Shown: positions 14,156-15,379 of the stretch, piece by piece | Layout: each line of letters begins with the position of its first letter | How positions within the stretch are numbered: the first letter of the stretch is position 1 | NCBI GenBank assembly: GCA_030695605.1 | Contig: JAUYQE010000128.1 | Coordinates: forward strand, 1-15,379 | Origin: Nanobdellota archaeon | Lineage (GTDB): Archaea; Nanobdellota; Nanobdellia; Woesearchaeales; GW2011-AR9 | DNA: 15,379 nucleotides | Reading direction: 5' to 3' | Translations under genes and position numbers: made by a program | Notes under the pieces: model-generated | The model's database searches: none | Told to the model about the DNA's origin: nothing | What the model saw: the letters and a program-made list of their open reading frames with translations, nothing else

Positions 14156-14166
14156 TTTTTTAAAGA
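14156..14166 (+). promoter_or_regulatory. TATA box of the partial gene at the right edge
   Basis: TTTTTTAAAGA is centred about 25 bases before the ATG at 14186, matching the leaderless spacing seen elsewhere. Confidence 0.5.
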
Positions 14167-14185
14167 ACGCTATTTTTTGAGTAGT

Positions 14186-15379
14186 ATGGCTGTACCTATT
14201 GCAGAGGGATTGGTGGAAGAGAAATTTCCTCCCCGAAAAGAAACCACTTTCTTGGAAGAAGTAGAACACGTCGCTGTCGCAGCGGAGAACATGCTCTGGG
14301 GCATTCGTTCGCAGTATTTTCCTTATGGCACCCCTTCCCTGGACGAGCTCCTGTGCCCTGACCACCTGCAGGGTCTTATTATTTCTCAAGCGCAGATGGC
14401 TGATCTGTTGCGCCAATACATTACTGCTGTTCCTCTGCATCAGAAAATTCCGGTTGCGCATCACCGTTCTTCTGATATTGTCATCGAAAGCGCCAATGTG
14501 TGGTCTGGTGATCCGGTTGCCTGGGAGCGGGAAGTCCGAACTTCAATTCGAAAGCATCTGGACGCGCTCGTGCACGCTTTTGAGAAAGAAGCAGCGCAAA
14601 AAGCACAGACACTGGAGGAAGAGCTGGAGCGTACTGCTTCCCGGCTGTATCATCTTGCTTACGAAGCATATGGCTCTTCGGAACAGAAAGCCCCCCCAAC
14701 AATTCGCTTTGGTGGGCTTTTAACCGGACGCATCAAAGAATTGCAGAACGAATTGCAGGCAGCAGCCAAACTTCGCTACCCAGACGATTTCAAGCTGCTG
14801 TATGAGCTAAGCTTCAAAGCTGTTGTGGAAGCGAAAGGCTGGGACAAATTAAACGATGAACAGCTTGCAGAAGCGCTGGAAAGGAAGCAAGTTCCATTGC
14901 TTATTTTTGAAGGATACACCGGAAGGGAAATAACTCCTCCAAAAAAGAAGCCGGAAACGGTAGCAGAAGTCATTGCAGAAGTAAAGAGAAAAGCAGAACA
15001 CTACTCTCGTGGTGGAAGCTCGGATCTCCGCAGTATTGATGGGCAGATTATTCTGATGCCAAAGAAGTCTACCTACGTTTTAGGCACCCAAGCCCTGCGA
15101 GAAGCGTGTGCGAAAGAACCCAACAGCCCGCATCCCGTATTCACTCGGGCAGACGGAACGCAAATCTATCGTTCGTTAACCTTCCACGAGGACCTGCTGG
15201 CGCGCGTTACCGACTTCAATACGGAACATGATGCGTCTGGCGCCCAGCGTTCTCTGGCTGACCGTTTGCGCCTCTTTGATCACTGGCTGGATTCCTGCAC
15301 GGGCACTGCATATGAAGCAGGAACAGACATGATGAAGATCATTCCCGCCTGTGAGCCGCTCATCATCATTCCTGGAGAT
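14186..15379 (+). CDS. Long protein of unknown function, cut by the window edge
   Basis: The frame is open for 398 codons from ATG 14186 to the last base, with no stop, so the protein is at least that long. I do not recognise the family. It starts MAVPIAEGLVEEKFPPRKE and has no signal peptide. Residues about 110-155 and 175-200 are charged helices with coiled-coil character (FEKEAAQKAQTLEEELERT). The later half reads as a mixed alpha/beta domain (VPLLIFEGYTG, IDGQIILMPKKSTYVLGT, CEPLIIIPGD) with no hydrophobic membrane stretch. Codon use resembles that of its neighbours. It is divergent from thiI and has its own TATA box. Confidence 0.75.
   Translation, partial: MAVPIAEGLVEEKFPPRKETTFLEEVEHVAVAAENMLWGIRSQYFPYGTPSLDELLCPDHLQGLIISQAQMADLLRQYITAVPLHQKIPVAHHRSSDIVIESANVWSGDPVAWEREVRTSIRKHLDALVHAFEKEAAQKAQTLEEELERTASRLYHLAYEAYGSSEQKAPPTIRFGGLLTGRIKELQNELQAAAKLRYPDDFKLLYELSFKAVVEAKGWDKLNDEQLAEALERKQVPLLIFEGYTGREITPPKKKPETVAEVIAEVKRKAEHYSRGGSSDLRSIDGQIILMPKKSTYVLGTQALREACAKEPNSPHPVFTRADGTQIYRSLTFHEDLLARVTDFNTEHDASGAQRSLADRLRLFDHWLDSCTGTAYEAGTDMMKIIPACEPLIIIPGD

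Noticed and set aside
1..15379. CRISPR arrays or rRNA genes
   Set aside because: No regularly spaced repeats and no rRNA-like sequence were seen on either strand.

Overview
The window looks like part of an archaeal chromosome, most likely from a DPANN-type lineage (the Woesearchaeota/Pacearchaeota side is my guess, not shown). Signs of Archaea are an aRF1 translation termination factor with NIKS and GGQ motifs, a Dph6 (diphthamide) domain, an archaeal RibL-type FAD synthetase, a two-gene MetE pair, and TATA-box promoters set about 25-35 bases before first-gene start codons, with almost no room for a 5' leader. Coding density is high.

Layout: 39-530 small protein of unknown function (+); 562-1668 aRF1 (-); 1822-4036 a complete diversity-generating retroelement (DGR) made of a target protein with a variable repeat, a 337-base noncoding template-RNA region and a DGR-type reverse transcriptase; 4060-6629 a two-gene operon with a three-part asparagine-synthetase/Dph6 fusion overlapping ribL; 6681-8853 a two-gene MetE-type methionine synthase operon; 8885-10405 an exported L,D-transpeptidase (-); 10493-10849 a thioredoxin-like lipoprotein (+); 10860-11526 a cupredoxin lipoprotein followed by a small membrane-protein gene with two in-frame stops (-); 11571-11738 a MITE-like inverted-repeat element; 11752-14094 thiI and a Tat-type lipoprotein serine protease (-); 14186-15379 a long protein of unknown function running off the right edge (+).

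The standout is the DGR. Template repeat (TR, 2822-2903) and variable repeat (VR, 2437-2507) differ at 11 positions, every one an adenine in the TR, while all 51 aligned non-adenine positions are identical. The VR copy has also lost 11 bases relative to the TR, which puts the end of the target protein out of its expected frame. A 14-base perfect inverted repeat brackets the TR, a GC-rich hairpin sits inside it, a bulged hairpin follows the VR, and no Avd gene is present. These point to a compact, Avd-less archaeal DGR with its own RNA architecture.

The remaining genes split into housekeeping functions (translation termination, tRNA thiolation, diphthamide/asparagine amidation, FAD and methionine synthesis) and a cell-surface set (L,D-transpeptidase, thioredoxin-like lipoprotein, cupredoxin, Tat lipoprotein protease), some of which look bacterial in origin.
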